Shown here: positions 7,887-16,044 of the stretch, in pieces
Numbering within the stretch: the stretch's first letter is position 1
How the letters are laid out: the number at the start of each line of letters is the position of its first letter
Notes under the pieces: generated by a model
What the model saw: the letters and a program-made list of their open reading frames with translations, nothing else
Database searches by the model: none
What the model was told of the DNA's origin: nothing
Source: an uncultured Oscillospiraceae bacterium
GTDB taxonomy: Bacteria; Bacillota; Clostridia; Oscillospirales; Acutalibacteraceae
Length of the DNA: 64,000 nucleotides
Direction: 5' to 3'
Assembly (NCBI GenBank): GCA_900548545.1
Contig: URKX01000004.1
Coordinates: 17,696-81,695 of the forward strand
Position numbers and translations under genes: made by a program

Positions 7887-9785
7887 TTAATGCAGGTCTT
7901 GATGGCAGCCGTGCTGGTCACAATAGGCATAGGCGGTGGGGTCCGTGGGATCCCAGGTGTGCCAAGAGGGGAGCTGGATCCCGGTGGGCTTACCCAGCGG
8001 CCCAGAGGTTTCCGTGCCGGAGATGTACACCTGGGTGCCGATCTGGCAGTTGTCATAGATCCATTTGGCGTCCCGGCAGCACAGGCGGATACAGCCCAAG
8101 GACCGTGTCTGCCCCAGCTTGTTATACTCGTCCACCTCCAGGTCCTTGTTGTTCTTGGTCCAGTTGGGCACCGAGTGGAACAGGTAGTTCCCTTCGATCT
8201 GGGTACACCACTGGGCCCAGGTATCGCCCACCATCTTCAGCCAACGGTACCTGGCCGGGGTGTAATAAGTGCCGGTAGGAGTGGACACGCCGCAGGATAC
8301 CAGCATGGCCCGCACCGGGGTGTTATAGGCGCCGGTAGCAGGGTCCTTGGCGAAGATAACCAGGTAGTTAGCCGGTTTATACACCTTGATATAATAGGGG
8401 CCGCTGACGACCCCCAGCCCGGAGATGTCCTCCACCATCAAGCCGTTGCGGTAATAGCGCCGCCACTCCCCGTCCATGGCAAAGCCGGTGAACGCCGCTC
8501 CACTGCTGCCAAACAGGTACTTCACCCCGTTGATGGTGGCGGCCCCCCGGACCACCTTCCGGGCAGCGCCATCCACATAGTACAAGGCGCCGTTCTCACT
8601 GACCCAGTGGCTCTCCACCTGGGTGGTGTCCTTCTCATAGGAATCCCAAGTTTCAACGGTCTGTTCCCCTTGGGGGCTCTGGTGGTAGGTGTGGGTGGTG
8701 GAAGCCTCCACAATGGCGCCATAGGCCCAATGGGTGGCGAACAGGTCGTAGAAATTCTTCACGTCGTTCAAGCCCTTGACGTTTTCCGGCGCCTGACGGC
8801 CCAGCATCTTGTTGATGATACTCACCGCTTGGGCCCGGGTCACCGGGTCGTTGGGGGCAAAGGTGCCGTTTTCAAAACCGGAGATCCACCCCTGGGACAC
8901 AGCGCTGACGATGAACGGGGTGGCCCAGAAGTTCTCCCCCACGTCGGGGAAGGGGTTCTCCCCCTCCTGTAGGGTGCTGAACGCCATGGCAATGGTGACA
9001 AACTCCGCCCGGGTGATCTTCTTGTCCGGGCCAAAGGTGCCGTCTTCATAACCGGAGATGACTCCCAGCCCCGCCAGGGTTTCCACCGCCTGGGCATACC
9101 ACTGGCCGGCCTTCACATCGGGGAAGGACTGCTTTTCCCAGTTTTGGGAACGCAGCAGCTTGTAAAACATGGTGGCAGCCTCCGCCCGGGTCACGGTCTT
9201 GTCCGGCAGGAACATCCCTGTGTCGTAACCAGAGATGTAGGCGCTGTGGTCCTCTGTGTCCAGCAGATCCTCCACTTCCCGTCCCCAACGGGCGGTATAG
9301 GTCACGTCCGCTGTGACAGTCAAGCGGGAGGGGTCCACCTGGTTGCCTTCTTGGTCAAACCAGCCCAGCACTTTGGCAGCGTGCTTCTCGGGGATCTCCG
9401 GCACTTCATCCGGGCACTCCCCGTCTTCCACCTCCACGGTCACGGTGCCGAAACTGCCCATCTGGAAGGTGACGGTGTAGCGGGTCACTTCCGGGGAGGG
9501 AGAGGGCGAAGGGCTGGCCGACGGGTCGGGGCTGGCTGAAGGATTGGGGCTGGCCGAGGGAGAGGGGCTGGTGCCCGGCTCTTTGGTGTCCTCCGTGTTG
9601 GAAGGGGCCGCAGGGGCGGGGCTGGGGGAAGGCGCCAGCTGGGTGGAATCCCCACTGGAAACTGCCGGGGTGGGAAGTTCCTCTCCCTGGGCGGCAAAGG
9701 CAGGGCCTCCCAAGGCCATGGCCCCGCACAGGACCAGGGAAAGTACGGATGTTGCAATGCGTTGGAGTTTGTGACGGTGTTTCAT
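7887..9785 (-). CDS. SLH-domain L,D-transpeptidase (YkuD) surface protein
   Basis: A 632-residue exported protein. A signal peptide ends near AFAAQ (about 32). A Ser/Pro linker rich in SPSP and SASP spans about 48-100. An InlB-type beta repeat (about 101-168), three SLH modules (about 180-350), a stretch resembling glucan/choline-binding repeats (YYVDG, KYLFG) and a C-terminal YkuD domain follow. The YkuD motif is HSVPNW, then SLGCIRLC with Cys565 as nucleophile; the usual SHGC is SLGC here. It would form 3-3 peptidoglycan cross-links or attach proteins while anchored by SLH. Ribosome-binding site GGAG is 8 nt from the ATG. Confidence 0.9.
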   Translation of the reverse strand: MKHRHKLQRIATSVLSLVLCGAMALGGPAFAAQGEELPTPAVSSGDSTQLAPSPSPAPAAPSNTEDTKEPGTSPSPSASPNPSASPDPSASPSPSPSPEVTRYTVTFQMGSFGTVTVEVEDGECPDEVPEIPEKHAAKVLGWFDQEGNQVDPSRLTVTADVTYTARWGREVEDLLDTEDHSAYISGYDTGMFLPDKTVTRAEAATMFYKLLRSQNWEKQSFPDVKAGQWYAQAVETLAGLGVISGYEDGTFGPDKKITRAEFVTIAMAFSTLQEGENPFPDVGENFWATPFIVSAVSQGWISGFENGTFAPNDPVTRAQAVSIINKMLGRQAPENVKGLNDVKNFYDLFATHWAYGAIVEASTTHTYHQSPQGEQTVETWDSYEKDTTQVESHWVSENGALYYVDGAARKVVRGAATINGVKYLFGSSGAAFTGFAMDGEWRRYYRNGLMVEDISGLGVVSGPYYIKVYKPANYLVIFAKDPATGAYNTPVRAMLVSCGVSTPTGTYYTPARYRWLKMVGDTWAQWCTQIEGNYLFHSVPNWTKNNKDLEVDEYNKLGQTRSLGCIRLCCRDAKWIYDNCQIGTQVYISGTETSGPLGKPTGIQLPSWHTWDPTDPTAYAYCDQHGCHQDLH

Positions 9786-9832
9786 AAATCGATCTCCGTT
9801 TCTGGGTCAAAGCTGACAGGTGTGTTTCCTTT

Positions 9833-9861
9833 ATTATAAGGCAAAGCAAAGAGGATGGAAA
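9833..9861 (-). promoter_or_regulatory. Promoter of the SLH/L,D-transpeptidase gene
   Basis: On the minus strand TTTCCA (9861-9856) and TATAAT (9838-9833) with a 17-nt spacer. Confidence 0.65.
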
Positions 9862-9911
9862 GAAAAATATGGAGGGAATCTTTGAAAAAAACCAGACGAT
9901 TTTCCCCTGCT

Positions 9912-9941
9912 TGCGCCAATGCCCTCCTTGGTGGTACAATA
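9912..9941 (+). promoter_or_regulatory. Promoter of the gpsA-like gene
   Basis: TTGCGC at 9912-9917 and TACAAT at 9936-9941 with an 18-nt spacer. Confidence 0.55.
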
Positions 9942-9978
9942 CAGGGCAGAGAAACCTGTTGGAAAGGGGAAGCATCTC

Positions 9979-10935
9979 ATGAAACTTTCGGTGATCGGCT
10001 GCGGCAGATGGGGCACGTTCCTTGCCTGGTACTTAGAGCGTTCCGGGTCGGAGGTGACCCTTTACGGCAGGAAGGGTTCCAAGCGGATGGAACAGCTGCT
10101 CTCCACCCGCTCCAACGGGGTGACCGCCCTGCCCCCCTCTGTGCGCCTGACCCAAGACCTGCCCACCGCCCTTCAAACAGACACCCTGGTGATCTCAGTG
10201 GGCTCCCAAAGCCTGCGGGGGCTGCTGAGGGAGATCGCCCCCTGGGCCGCGGGGAAGCTCCGCCTGGTGCTGTGCATGAAGGGCTTGGAAACCGGCACCG
10301 GCAAACGGCTTTCCACCATTGTGAAGGAGGAGCTGGGAGAAGGCACGCCGGTGGCTGTGTGGCTGGGGCCTGGCCACGTCCAGGAGTTCACCGCAGGCAT
10401 CCCCAACTGCATGGTCATCGATAGCGAGGACGAAGCCCTGAAAGAGGAGCTGATCTCCGCCTTTTCCAGCCAGCTGATCCGGTTCTACTATGGCCGGGAC
10501 CTGATCGGCAATGAGATCGGCGGGGCGTCCAAAAATGTCATCGGCATTGCCGCCGGGATGCTGGACGGCCTGGGGCTTTCCTCCCTGAAGGGGGCACTGA
10601 TGAGCCGGGGCACCCGGGAGATTGCCCGGCTGATCCAGGCCATGGGGGGCAGCGAGCTCTCCGCCTACGGGCTGTGCCATCTGGGGGACTACGAAGCCAC
10701 AGTGTTCTCCCAGTACAGCCACAACCGCCGCTATGGGGAGGCCTTTGTGCGGGGGGAAGAATACACCGAGCTGGCCGAGGGCTGCGCCACAGTGAAGGCC
10801 CTGGTCCAACTGGGGGAGGAACAAAGGGTGTCCCTGCCCATCTGCAAAGCAGTGGACCGGGTGCTCTATCAGGGAGCCAGCCCCAGGGAAACCCTGGATG
10901 GGTTATTCTCCCGCAGCTTGAAACAGGAATTTTAA
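9979..10935 (+). CDS. gpsA: NAD(P)-dependent glycerol-3-phosphate dehydrogenase, divergent
   Basis: A 318-residue protein of the GpsA family, which reduces dihydroxyacetone phosphate to sn-glycerol-3-phosphate for phospholipids and glycerol-phosphate polymers. The N-terminal Rossmann motif is GCGRWGTFLA. Later family positions are KGLETG, LGPGH (usually SGPS), KNVIGIAAGM and HLGDYEATVFS (usually GDL). The altered positions mark it as a divergent member, possibly a second GpsA paralogue. The ATG at 9979 follows GGGGA by 8 nt; the longer frame lacks similarity. Its product could feed the glycerol-phosphate-type polymer locus at 45-47 kb, but that is only a pathway link. Confidence 0.82.
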   Translation: MKLSVIGCGRWGTFLAWYLERSGSEVTLYGRKGSKRMEQLLSTRSNGVTALPPSVRLTQDLPTALQTDTLVISVGSQSLRGLLREIAPWAAGKLRLVLCMKGLETGTGKRLSTIVKEELGEGTPVAVWLGPGHVQEFTAGIPNCMVIDSEDEALKEELISAFSSQLIRFYYGRDLIGNEIGGASKNVIGIAAGMLDGLGLSSLKGALMSRGTREIARLIQAMGGSELSAYGLCHLGDYEATVFSQYSHNRRYGEAFVRGEEYTELAEGCATVKALVQLGEEQRVSLPICKAVDRVLYQGASPRETLDGLFSRSLKQEF

Positions 10936-10957
10936 AAAGGGGGCAACGCCCCAACAG

Positions 10958-10994
10958 AAAAGGCGCGCTAGGGACTCTTCCCCGCGCGCCTTTT
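10958..10994. terminator. Bidirectional terminator
   Basis: AAAAGGCGCGC and GCGCGCCTTTT arms between the convergent gpsA-like gene and the PyrE-like gene; A-run and T-run flank the stem, so it can serve both strands. Confidence 0.9.
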
Positions 10995-11014
10995 GTTATC
11001 CTGTTTTCCTGCTG

Positions 11015-11653
11015 TTACAGCTTGGAATAACCGTAGCTGTTGACCAGGGCTTCCAGCTTGGCCTTCTGTTTGCACAGGGGGCAATCGTGGGCTGGGTAAG
11101 TGGCATAGCCGGAAATGTCCTCCGGCCCGAAAATGGACTGGATTGCCACGCCTCCCACTTCTGGACAGGCACTGAAAATGCCGCAGGCGCCGGCCACCGT
11201 ACCGCCGTAATATTGGACGCACTCCATGGCTTTGCGCACGCTGATGCCCGTGGTCACCGACGCGGTGAGGATCAGCACGTGCTTGTCCCGGATCATAGGT
11301 TGGAGGTTGTCCCGGAAAATCAACTGGCTGGTGGCGTCATACTCCGGCGTAACCACATAGATGGTCTGGTGGGCGTTGATGCTGACAAACCCGGCTTGGT
11401 TCAGCTCCTGGGCCAGGTAGGCGCCAATGATCTGGGTGCCGTCCAAACACAGGATGGTATCCACAATGGTGGTGGCCATATAATGCTGCACCAGGGCTTG
11501 GGCCGCCAATTCCGCCTCGCTTTGGCGGGTCTTCAGGGTGGTCATGTCCAAATAGCAGTTGATGTGGGAATGGTTGGTGGCAAAATGGCCATAGATCAAT
11601 TTCAGCGGAACACTTCCGTTTTGCGACAGGATCTTCATGGTGCGGTTTTCCAT
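11015..11653 (-). CDS. PyrE-like phosphoribosyltransferase-family protein
   Basis: A 212-residue protein with the fold pattern of orotate phosphoribosyltransferases. The PRPP-loop region reads VLILTASVTTGISV: the TTG turn is kept, but the two acidic residues normally found before it (as in VDDVVTTG) are Thr-Ala. A C-terminal HDCPLC motif (with a second Cys further upstream at ACPEVGG) could bind metal. It is a recognisable Clostridia family often annotated as orotate phosphoribosyltransferase, but no other pyrimidine genes are adjacent, so catalysis is uncertain. ATG 11653 has GGGAGG 9 nt upstream. It is transcribed alone. Confidence 0.7.
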   Translation of the reverse strand: MENRTMKILSQNGSVPLKLIYGHFATNHSHINCYLDMTTLKTRQSEAELAAQALVQHYMATTIVDTILCLDGTQIIGAYLAQELNQAGFVSINAHQTIYVVTPEYDATSQLIFRDNLQPMIRDKHVLILTASVTTGISVRKAMECVQYYGGTVAGACGIFSACPEVGGVAIQSIFGPEDISGYATYPAHDCPLCKQKAKLEALVNSYGYSKL

Positions 11654-11713
11654 AGATGCTAACCTCCCTGCCGCCTTCCCGCCCGCAAGCAAGGGAAAGC
11701 GGTATTTTTATTC

Positions 11714-11742
11714 ATTATAACAATCATCACTGAAAAACACAA
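11714..11742 (-). promoter_or_regulatory. Promoter of the PyrE-like gene
   Basis: On the minus strand TTGTGT (11742-11737) and TATAAT (11719-11714) with a 17-nt spacer. The AT-rich stretch from 11743 to 11940 between this and the divergent promoter contains no recognisable gene. Confidence 0.6.
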
Positions 11743-11940
11743 GATGTTCCGCTCAGTTTTTTAGACTTTCCTTCTAATAATTTTCCAATAACTTTTAAAA
11801 AACAAGAAATAACAACCGAATCGCATCGTGTCTTCCTTTTTTTGCCTCCAGCATAATCCTTAAAAAAGCACGCGGGCCCGCAGCCAAACCAGCCTTGTTG
11901 GAGTTCCCGCGGTTGAGACGGTCCTTTTTCGAATGTTCTC

Positions 11941-11970
11941 TTGACAGGGGATCGCCCTATCCGCTATAAT
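11941..11970 (+). promoter_or_regulatory. Strong sigma-A promoter of the small membrane-protein gene
   Basis: TTGACA at 11941-11946 and TATAAT at 11965-11970, both perfect, with an 18-nt spacer. Confidence 0.85.
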
Positions 11971-12031
11971 AAAAATGTACAATTAGATAGATTTTTTGTT
12001 GAATACTTATGTAGAAAAGGAGGGACATTGT

Positions 12032-12400
12032 ATGAAACGACTTGTTAAGATCCTGGCTGCCGGGCTGGTGGTGGGCGGCCTGGAGGTGGGCGCTATTGCC
12101 CTGCTGGCCTTTCAGGCAAACGCAGGCCAGTTCCAAGACCTGGCCTTCGGCTTTCTCATTGCCACGGTGCTGCTGTGGCTGCTGGTGCTTTTCAGCGGCC
12201 GCCGCGTCAACAGCGGGATGAATATGTCTTCCACCAACTCCACCGCCCAATCGGCCTTTGCGGCCCAAGTGGCCTTTGAGGAATCAAAGCTGCTTCGGAA
12301 GGTCCCTCCCATGAGGGGCCGGCTGCTGGGCTCCCTGAGCGTTTTGATGGCAGCCGTGGTGGTGCTCATTGCGTTCCTGGTCAGCGCTTTCCTTGCCTGA
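12032..12400 (+). CDS. Small integral membrane protein of unknown function
   Basis: A 122-residue protein not recognised as a known family. It has three hydrophobic segments at about 5-28, 38-56 and 102-121. Between the second and third lies a soluble Ser/Thr/Asn-rich loop (NSGMNMSSTNSTAQSAF) and a basic stretch. The C-terminus is hydrophobic to the end. ATG 12032 has AAAGGAGG 8 nt upstream. A consensus promoter and a strong terminator make it a high-expression single-gene unit. Nothing nearby indicates its role. Confidence 0.75.
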   Translation: MKRLVKILAAGLVVGGLEVGAIALLAFQANAGQFQDLAFGFLIATVLLWLLVLFSGRRVNSGMNMSSTNSTAQSAFAAQVAFEESKLLRKVPPMRGRLLGSLSVLMAAVVVLIAFLVSAFLA

Positions 12401-12413
12401 AATCCCTACAAGC

Positions 12414-12447
12414 AAAAGACCTGCTCCTTGGGGCAGGTCTTTTTTTC
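12414..12447 (+). terminator. Terminator after the small membrane-protein gene
   Basis: AAAAGACCTGC and its complement around an 8-nt loop, followed by a run of T. Confidence 0.92.
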
Positions 12448-12538
12448 GCGCTGTTTTACCGGGTGAGGTACTCCTCCAAGGGGGCCAGTTTCGCCCAGCC
12501 GTTCCCGGCCACGAGTAGAAAAATTTCCTGCCCACCCC

Positions 12539-12567
12539 TTGACAGCAGGGAAGGACACTGGTATTAT
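12539..12567 (+). promoter_or_regulatory. Promoter of the ytr-like operon
   Basis: TTGACA at 12539-12544 and TATTAT at 12562-12567 with a 17-nt spacer. Confidence 0.8.
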
Positions 12568-12574
12568 AGCATTG

Positions 12575-12596
12575 TAGTTAGTTACTAAACTAACTA
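12575..12596. promoter_or_regulatory. Operator of the YtrA-type GntR regulator
   Basis: TAGTTAGTT-ACTA-AACTAACTA is a perfect 9-4-9 inverted repeat placed right at the expected transcription start, between the -10 box and the ribosome-binding site of the first gene. Bound repressor would block initiation, so negative autoregulation of the operon is inferred. Confidence 0.75.
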
Positions 12597-12619
12597 ACCA
12601 ATCAAGATAGGAGGCAGCC

Positions 12620-13009
12620 ATGGAACTGGATTTCAACTCGGAAAAGCCGATTTTCCAACAGATCGCCGAAGGGCTGGAGGACAGCATCCTCTCTGGGGCC
12701 TTCCCGGAGGAAAGCCAGATCCCCTCCATCACAGAGTTTTCCGTGCTGTATAAGATCAACCCCGCCACAGCCCTCAAGGGCATCAACCTGCTGGTAGACG
12801 CCGGGGTGGTCTACAAGAAAAGGGGAGTTGGTATGTTTGTGGCACAGGGTGCGGTGGAGGCCCTCCGCGCCAAACGGAGAGAAGGGTTTTACGACCATTT
12901 TGTGGCCTCGATGATTGAAGAGGCCAAACGCCTGAGGCTTTCCCGGGAAGAGCTTCAACGGCTCATCGACCGGGGCTTTGCCCAGGAGGAACAGGAGGAG
13001 ATTGTATGA
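12620..13009 (+). CDS. GntR-family (YtrA subfamily) transcription repressor
   Basis: A 129-residue short GntR protein. The winged helix covers about 8-75 (PIFQQIAEGLEDSILSG, IPSITEFSVLYKINPATALKG, GVVYKKRGVGMFV). The C-terminal tail of about 50 residues is the short helical dimerisation arm typical of the YtrA subgroup, with no ligand domain. Such repressors control the ABC transporter encoded with them, often induced by cell-envelope antibiotics. AGGAGG lies 6 nt before the ATG. It is the first gene of a three-gene operon and overlaps the next by four bases (ATGA). A perfect dyad at 12575 is the likely operator. Confidence 0.93.
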   Translation: MELDFNSEKPIFQQIAEGLEDSILSGAFPEESQIPSITEFSVLYKINPATALKGINLLVDAGVVYKKRGVGMFVAQGAVEALRAKRREGFYDHFVASMIEEAKRLRLSREELQRLIDRGFAQEEQEEIV

Positions 13010-13887
13010 GCATCGTCATCAACCAGGTGAGCAAAAACTTCGGCCCGGTGCAGGCTTTGCAAAATGTGAGCCTCACCCTGGAAGAGGGAAAGATCTACGG
13101 GCTGCTGGGGCGGAACGGCGCAGGGAAATCCACTTTGCTGAACATCCTCACCGACCGGATCTTCCCCAACGGGGGCAGCGTCACCCTGGACGGGGCACCG
13201 GTGCACAACAACGACCGGGCCCTTTCCAAGATGTACCTGATGAGCGAACCCAGCTGCTATCCCGAATCCATGAAGGTAAAGGACGCTTTCCGGTGGACCC
13301 ATCGGTTTTACCCCGGCTTTGACAGGGACTTTGCCTGGAACCTGGCAGGGGCTTTTGAACTGAACGTGGGCGCCAAGGTTTCAAAACTGTCCACCGGGTA
13401 CACCTCCATTTTCAAGCTGATCGTGGCCCTGTCGATAAACGTCCCCTACGTGCTGCTGGATGAACCGGTGCTGGGCCTGGACGCCAACCACCGGGAGCTG
13501 TTCTACAAGACCCTGCTGGCCCGGTATACGGAGCACCCCTTCACGGTGGTGATCTCCACCCACTTGATCGAAGAGGTGGCCTCCCTGGTGGAAGACGTGG
13601 TCATCATCCACCGGGGCCAGGTGCTGAAAAACGGCCCTTGTGAAGGGCTGCTGCGCCAGGGGTATACGGTCAGCGGGCCCCGCAGCCTGGTGGAAACGTA
13701 CATCCAGGGCAAGCGCCTGCTGGGCGCCGACTGTTTAGGCGGCCTGGAAAGCGCCTATCTCCTGGGCACCCCAGACCGGGCGGGCCTACCCCAGGGGCTG
13801 GAACTGTCCGGGCTGGACCTGCAAAAACTGTTCATCCTGATGACCGGCAACCCGGAAGGCGCCTTTTCCGGCACACCCAGAAAGTGA
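13006..13887 (+). CDS. ABC transporter ATP-binding protein (Ytr/Bcr type)
   Basis: A 293-residue ATPase. Walker A is GRNGAGKST (about 36-44), the signature is degenerate (LSTGY in place of LSGGQ), Walker B is VLLDEPVLGLD and the switch histidine is in STHLIEE. The C-terminal 80 residues are an accessory region seen in transporters paired with YtrA-type regulators. It should energise the membrane partner encoded immediately downstream. The start overlaps the stop of the GntR gene, implying translational coupling. The substrate is unknown; peptide-antibiotic resistance or an envelope-stress response is typical for the family. Confidence 0.9.
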   Translation: MSIVINQVSKNFGPVQALQNVSLTLEEGKIYGLLGRNGAGKSTLLNILTDRIFPNGGSVTLDGAPVHNNDRALSKMYLMSEPSCYPESMKVKDAFRWTHRFYPGFDRDFAWNLAGAFELNVGAKVSKLSTGYTSIFKLIVALSINVPYVLLDEPVLGLDANHRELFYKTLLARYTEHPFTVVISTHLIEEVASLVEDVVIIHRGQVLKNGPCEGLLRQGYTVSGPRSLVETYIQGKRLLGADCLGGLESAYLLGTPDRAGLPQGLELSGLDLQKLFILMTGNPEGAFSGTPRK

Positions 13888-13896
13888 GGGGGAAGC

Positions 13897-14649
13897 ATGA
13901 AACTGAAACAGTCTATCCGCTATCAGCTGGAAGATTTCCAAATGGGGATCCTAGTGTACTACTGCGCCGCGATCGCCATGACCGTGCTGGCCTTTCTGGC
14001 GTTTGCCGTCTATCCGGGCGACAGCGGCATCCGGGTTACCGGCTTTTCCGCCATAACCAGCGTTTTCCTGTTCGTCTGCGGGCTTTGTTCCCTGCACGAA
14101 AACCTCCCCATGGCTCTCCAAAATGGCGTCAGCCGGAAAACCATGTTCCTGGCGCGTCTGGCCGTAACCGCCATTACCTCGGCGTTTTGCGCGGTGACCG
14201 ACCATGTGATAACCGCGGCGGCCAACCTGGCGGCCAGCCCTGCCCTTGGGAAATCCGTGTCCCTTCTGGAGCAGCTCTTCCCCGGGACCCTTCCAGATCA
14301 TCCCGCGCTGTCGCTGACCGTCTCCCTGCTATTCAGCTTTTCCATGCTGCTGCTGGCTTCAACGCTGGGCTACTGTATCATCTGCTTGTTTTACCGGCTG
14401 CCCGTTTACCTGCGGGTGGTAGTAGGCGCAGCAGGCGGGATCCTTTTGATGTTTGGGCTTCCCGGAGTAAAAGCCCTGGATACACTCCTGTTCCGGGAGC
14501 AGCTTCGCGCCTTCTGCGCCCACTATCTGGAACCGCTGGTGAATGCCATTGTTTCCAACCCCTTCAGCCTGATGGGAAGCTGGGTGTTGGCCGCAGGAGC
14601 GCTTTCGGGAATTTCCTGGCTGCTGCTGCGGAGGGCCATTGTCCGCTGA
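13897..14649 (+). CDS. ABC transporter membrane subunit
   Basis: A 250-residue polytopic protein with about six membrane segments (near 20-40, 45-65, 80-105, 140-162, 172-192 and 224-243). It has no strong family motif but follows the ATPase by nine bases, with GGGGGAAGC as ribosome-binding site, so it is taken as the permease of the Ytr-like exporter. No second permease gene is present, which suggests homodimeric assembly. Confidence 0.8.
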   Translation: MKLKQSIRYQLEDFQMGILVYYCAAIAMTVLAFLAFAVYPGDSGIRVTGFSAITSVFLFVCGLCSLHENLPMALQNGVSRKTMFLARLAVTAITSAFCAVTDHVITAAANLAASPALGKSVSLLEQLFPGTLPDHPALSLTVSLLFSFSMLLLASTLGYCIICLFYRLPVYLRVVVGAAGGILLMFGLPGVKALDTLLFREQLRAFCAHYLEPLVNAIVSNPFSLMGSWVLAAGALSGISWLLLRRAIVR

Positions 14650-14664
14650 TTCCAAAACGCCATC

Positions 14665-14693
14665 AAAAAAGGAGGGGAAATCCCCTCCTTTTT
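14665..14693. terminator. Bidirectional terminator
   Basis: AAAAAGGAGGGGA and TCCCCTCCTTTTT arms between the ABC permease gene and the convergent GNAT gene, whose stop codon lies at its edge. Confidence 0.9.
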
Positions 14694-15408
14694 AGTCGTC
14701 CATTACCCAGAAAAGCTGCTGGCGGCTCAGCTCCCAGCGCAGCTTTTGGTGCAGCCCCTCGGAAGCGGTGTTGCCCTCATAAATCTGGGAAAAGGGCGTC
14801 CAGCCTCTCTCCAGGCACCAGTTGGTCATATAGGCCAACAGCGCGGAGGCCACCCCCCGGCGGCGGTGGGCCGGCAATACCTCCAGCAGCCCCACGCTGC
14901 CCTCGGAGTGCATCCCGATAAACCCCAGCAGCTCCTCGCCTTCAAAAGCACCGTGCATCACACCGGCGTCCAGCCGCTCCCCCAGATACTTCGGGTTGGG
15001 GTAGGAGTGGTAGTGCCCCACCACCACCGGCAGGAACTCCCTCCCCAGCTGCCGGACCTCCCAAGGACCAGGCACCGGCAAGGGCTCTTTTTTCAAGTAG
15101 GCACCCTGGCAGCAGGGCTGGCACTTGGCAAAGCCGTACCGCTCCTGCAAAAAGGCGGCGCTTTCCAGGCTGTGGGCGGTAGCCAGCTCCATTTCCTCCA
15201 CGCCGGCACACAGGGCTTCGGCCTCCTCCCGGGTGTCGCAAGCCAGCATATGCAGCTCTCCCGGAACGTTGTACACCAGCACCCCCCGGGGGCTGGCCGC
15301 CTCCACCCGGAGCATCCCCCGGCGCAGGGGTTCCAGCAGATCCATGTTCCACAGGGGCTCCCGTTCCAAATACTCCTGGGCCTGTTGCAGTTGGGTCACA
15401 TCCATCAT
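14692..15408 (-). CDS. GNAT-family N-acetyltransferase
   Basis: A 238-residue protein. The C-terminal half (about 135-238) has the GNAT acetyl-CoA motif: GLLEVLPAHRRRGVASALLAYMTNWCLERG, with the RRRGVA loop binding the pyrophosphate. The N-terminal half is less conserved and may set substrate specificity. The substrate is unknown. The frame runs far upstream, but similarity starts at Met-Met-Asp-Val (15408/15405), next to an AAAGG site; start placement is approximate. A terminator at 15415-15443 separates it from the cyclase gene upstream. Confidence 0.8.
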   Translation of the reverse strand: MMDVTQLQQAQEYLEREPLWNMDLLEPLRRGMLRVEAASPRGVLVYNVPGELHMLACDTREEAEALCAGVEEMELATAHSLESAAFLQERYGFAKCQPCCQGAYLKKEPLPVPGPWEVRQLGREFLPVVVGHYHSYPNPKYLGERLDAGVMHGAFEGEELLGFIGMHSEGSVGLLEVLPAHRRRGVASALLAYMTNWCLERGWTPFSQIYEGNTASEGLHQKLRWELSRQQLFWVMDD

Positions 15409-15414
15409 CCTTTC

Positions 15415-15443
15415 AAAAAAGGGCGTGCCGCAACACGCCCTTT
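15415..15443 (-). terminator. Terminator of the MTA/SAH nucleosidase transcription unit
   Basis: On the minus strand AAAGGGCGTG and CACGCCCTTT arms are followed by six T, ten bases after the stop at 15453. Confidence 0.9.
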
Positions 15444-15452
15444 CCCTATTTT

Positions 15453-16037
15453 TCAAACCTTTCCAGGCAGCTCCACCAGCAGGGGCCGCACTTGGGCGCC
15501 GTCCAGGCCGCCGTATTTGAGAGGCTGGGCTGCCAGGAAATACTCCCCCGCCGGAACCCCCTCCATAACACAGCTTTCCAAAATGGCCACCTGGCCGCCC
15601 AGCAGCGCCCGGTGCACCTGCGCGCCGGTTTCCTGGGTTCCCACGGTCATGCCTTCCACTCCCAGCAGCAGCAAGCCCTCTTGGGCGAGCGTTTGGGCAG
15701 CCTCCAGGGAGAGCTCCACCTCCCCCTTGATGAGCAGCCGCCGGACGCCGGTTTCCAACACCTTCCCCGCCCACTCCCCAGTCAGGAGGCCCTGGGCTTC
15801 CACCAGGGTGCAGGGGCCCACGCACCGGGAAAGCTCCACCTGGTCGATGGTCTTCCCTCCCGGCACAAAGTGGCTGGGGGCGTCCATGTGGGTACCGGTG
15901 TGGCTGCCCAAGGTCAAGGCTGTAAGGTTGCACCCGTCCCCCTTGGACAGTTCCAGCACAGGCTGGTGGGAGGGCGCCGGGTCCCCGGGAAACACAGCGG
16001 CGGTGAACACCTCTTTGGACAAATCGTAGATCTTCAT
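15453..16037 (-). CDS. Cyclase-family (kynurenine-formamidase-like) metal hydrolase
   Basis: A 194-residue protein of the cyclase/KynB family. The metal-binding signature HTGTHMDAPSHF lies at about 47-58. Members hydrolyse N-formylkynurenine, isatin or related amides, or make lactone/cyclic products; specificity cannot be read here. There is no tryptophan-catabolic gene nearby. ATG 16037 has GAGGGC 4-5 nt upstream. It lies 7 bp downstream of the nucleosidase gene and is probably co-transcribed, ending at the terminator at 15415. Confidence 0.85.
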   Translation of the reverse strand: MKIYDLSKEVFTAAVFPGDPAPSHQPVLELSKGDGCNLTALTLGSHTGTHMDAPSHFVPGGKTIDQVELSRCVGPCTLVEAQGLLTGEWAGKVLETGVRRLLIKGEVELSLEAAQTLAQEGLLLLGVEGMTVGTQETGAQVHRALLGGQVAILESCVMEGVPAGEYFLAAQPLKYGGLDGAQVRPLLVELPGKV

Positions 16038-16044
16038 AGCGCCC

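Noticed and set aside
9478..9640. CRISPR-like or tandem repeat array
   Set aside because: The repeated motif is the coding sequence of Ser/Pro codons in the linker of the SLH/L,D-transpeptidase protein.
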